The position numbers and the translations under genes are program-made. The notes under the pieces were generated by a model. It ran no database searches. It was not told the origin of the DNA and was given only the letters and a program-made list of their open reading frames with translations. Below, one piece after another: positions 62,626 to 64,000 of a stretch of 64,000 bases of DNA (its first letter is position 1; every line of letters begins with the position of its first letter). Where the stretch lies: the NCBI GenBank assembly GCA_004322135.1, contig SCSG01000031.1, forward strand, positions 1 to 64,000, given 5' to 3'. This DNA comes from Burkholderiaceae bacterium. Its GTDB lineage: Bacteria; Pseudomonadota; Gammaproteobacteria; Burkholderiales; Burkholderiaceae_B.

Positions 62626-63393
62626 TCAGCCTTCAAGCTGATACCCCGTGCGCCGCAAGGTGCGGCGCGCAAACATGGCAAAGCTGGCCTTGACGACATT
62701 AGGCAAAAGAAGGAAGTCATGCGCCTCCTTGGCCAAGGCGGGGTCCAGCTCTTTGACTGGGCCCGTAGCCTGCGCAATCAGCTGATTGCGTGCGGCGCGC
62801 TCAATAAGCACAGCAAGGTAGGCGGTTTCCTCGATTGAAGAAGTGGCGGCCAAAAACCCATGGTTGGCCAGCAATATCGTCCTCTTGGAGCCCAGTGCCG
62901 TCGAAATGATGTCACCCTCTTTGTCGGCAATTGGCAATCCGGGCCATTCCGGCAAAAACGCACAATCGTCCGCAAAGGGGGTAGCGTCCATATGGGCCAC
63001 CAGCAACGGTCGGCCTGTCATCGACAGCGCTGAAATATAGGGGGGATGCGTGTGGACAATACACTGAACGTCCGGCCGGCGGCGATACACCCAGAAATGA
63101 AACCTGACGGCCGGGTTCGCCATCCCGTGGCCTTCCAGCACCTGCATTGACTCGTCCACGCGGATCACGTGCCGGGCTTCGATTTCGTCAAACCCGATCG
63201 CCATCGGCGTGGTCAGAAACGTGCCATTCGTGCTGCGCATCGAAATTTGACCCGCCAATGATTCAGAATGCGACTCCAGGGCCAGCATCCTGCACGTAAG
63301 AATGAGCTTCTGTGCCTCGGTCCACTCGCCAAGCTCGAGCTGAGTCTTCATTTTGCCAACGGTGCTTGCCGTGGCCGCTTCTCTTGTCTGCAT
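62626..63393 (-). CDS. Class II aldolase/adducin family protein
   Basis: This 255-residue protein has the zinc pattern of FucA/AraD-like aldolases: CIVHTHPPYISAL and a later H in LLANHGFLAA. It could be an aldolase, decarboxylase or non-catalytic adducin-like protein. GGAGAGGG precedes the ATG at 63393, preferred to one 12 bp upstream. It converges on the IclR gene (6-bp gap). Confidence 0.88.
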   Translation of the reverse strand: MQTREAATASTVGKMKTQLELGEWTEAQKLILTCRMLALESHSESLAGQISMRSTNGTFLTTPMAIGFDEIEARHVIRVDESMQVLEGHGMANPAVRFHFWVYRRRPDVQCIVHTHPPYISALSMTGRPLLVAHMDATPFADDCAFLPEWPGLPIADKEGDIISTALGSKRTILLANHGFLAATSSIEETAYLAVLIERAARNQLIAQATGPVKELDPALAKEAHDFLLLPNVVKASFAMFARRTLRRTGYQLEG

Positions 63394-63495
63394 TACCCTC
63401 TCCATTGGGGCAACGATAGCTACCCCTCAGGTAAAAGTATACTCATTGAACGCCAAATGACCGGGTCACAAACCCGACAGGGCGAAACGACCCAG

Positions 63496-63777
63496 TCAGT
63501 CCTGACGGCTGGTGACTTCAAGCAGGTGATAGCCGAACTGGGTTTTTACGGGCCCCTGCACAACGTTGATTGGCGCACTGAACACAACGGCGTCGAATTC
63601 CTTGACCATTTGGCCGCGGCCGAACGAACCCAGGTTGCCCCCATCACGACTGGAAGGGCAACTGGAGCGATCTCTGGCAACTTGTGCAAAATCAGCGCCG
63701 TTTTCAATGGCAGTCTTCAACTCATTGCATTCTTCTTCAGTGGAAACCAGGATATGGCGCGCGGTAGCTTGGGTCAT
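63496..63777 (-). CDS. ppiC: Parvulin-type peptidylprolyl isomerase
   Basis: This 93-residue single-domain parvulin has ARHILVSTEEECNELK, GGNLGSFGRGQMVKEFD and VKTQFGYHLLEV. It isomerises peptidyl-prolyl bonds in the cytoplasm; no signal peptide is present. The ATG at 63777 has AAGGAG 8 nt upstream, better than the ATG at 63783. Confidence 0.9.
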   Translation of the reverse strand: MTQATARHILVSTEEECNELKTAIENGADFAQVARDRSSCPSSRDGGNLGSFGRGQMVKEFDAVVFSAPINVVQGPVKTQFGYHLLEVTSRQD

Positions 63778-63938
63778 GGGCATTGCTCCTTATGAATGAA
63801 TCCCGAGTAAATTCCAAAGGATACATCACGACAGAACCATCCGGAATCCGGTCGACCCGCCATCTGACCGACAGATGCCAGTTAGCTTGATCGGGTATGC
63901 CGCCTTTTCCATAGCAAGCGACCATTCTCAACCGCGGG

Positions 63939-63970
63939 TGCCGATTACTCCCAACGACGAATGCCGATTA
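63939..63970. mobile_element. Possible IS21-like element end at the window edge
   Basis: TGCCGATTA occurs at 63939-63947 and again at 63962-63970, 23 bp apart. Multiple short repeats of this kind are typical of IS21-family ends. A frame opens at 63961 but runs out of the window. This is a weak call; nothing else is seen from 63784 to 64000. Confidence 0.25.
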
Positions 63971-64000
63971 AACTGACCTATTCCGATCCGGCGGCACAAC

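Noticed and set aside
1-64000. CRISPR arrays, rRNA or tRNA genes
   Set aside because: I saw no regularly spaced repeat arrays and no tRNA cloverleaf or rRNA segments while reading both strands.

Overview
The window looks like part of a betaproteobacterial chromosome, most likely Alcaligenaceae-like (Bordetella/Pusillimonas type). The reasons are the moderately high GC, the many tripartite-free ABC importers with NMT1/TauA-type or Liv-type binding proteins, the IclR/LysR/MarR regulators, and the dense aromatic-acid catabolism. This taxonomic guess is inference. There are no rRNA or tRNA genes and no complete mobile element.

Region 1 (1-4425), more AT-rich than the rest, encodes two tandem isochorismatase-fold hydrolases, a complete NMT1-type ABC importer and a PuuE/cyclic-imide-hydrolase-like protein. 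Region 2 (4572-8983) is a phthalate-like module: Rieske oxygenase, Gfo/Idh/MocA dehydrogenase, a 4,5-dihydroxyphthalate-decarboxylase-like protein and a MarR regulator. Both outer promoters carry the same TTAGATATCTAA palindrome. Region 3 (9240-13751) has an IclR regulator followed by a 1.95-kb tandem duplication of a divergent [VanA-like Rieske oxygenase / IclR] pair. One oxygenase copy is killed by a 143-bp deletion between 10-bp direct repeats. Region 4 (13807-20179) encodes an SDR, an aldehyde dehydrogenase and an ABC importer with two tandem binding proteins. Region 5 (20437-31410) holds a second phthalate-dioxygenase-like Rieske protein, divergent from a long operon: a decarboxylase-like protein, PanB-like enzyme, Cys-nucleophile alpha/beta hydrolase fold protein, 4-oxalomesaconate hydratase (LigJ), HpcH/HpaI aldolase, Zn alcohol dehydrogenase, CobW GTPase and aldehyde dehydrogenase.

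Region 6 (31667-51428) is mixed: LpxO-like hydroxylase, TMEM175-type channel, LysR/GST/PNPOx-like cluster, another NMT1-type importer, FmdE-like and DUF427 proteins, Mug glycosylase, RluE-like synthase, aldo/keto reductase, FAD monooxygenase, phosphoesterase, two truncated gene remnants, LysR, sulfatase, cupin, MFS transporter and DinB. Region 7 (51579-63777) is a second catabolic block: MaoC, enolase-superfamily enzyme, LivFGMHK importer, FMN hydroxyacid dehydrogenase, a self-sufficient P450 (CYP116B-type fusion), IclR, class II aldolase and a parvulin.

The most coherent system is regions 1+2. Imide ring opening, half-amide hydrolysis, dioxygenation, dehydrogenation and decarboxylation would turn a phthalimide-like compound into protocatechuate. 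Region 5 supplies late steps of a 4,5-cleavage pathway (oxalomesaconate hydratase and pyruvate-type aldolase). The reductase for the Rieske proteins and the ring-cleavage dioxygenase are not in the window. The pathway assignment is inference; the gene families are read directly from sequence.
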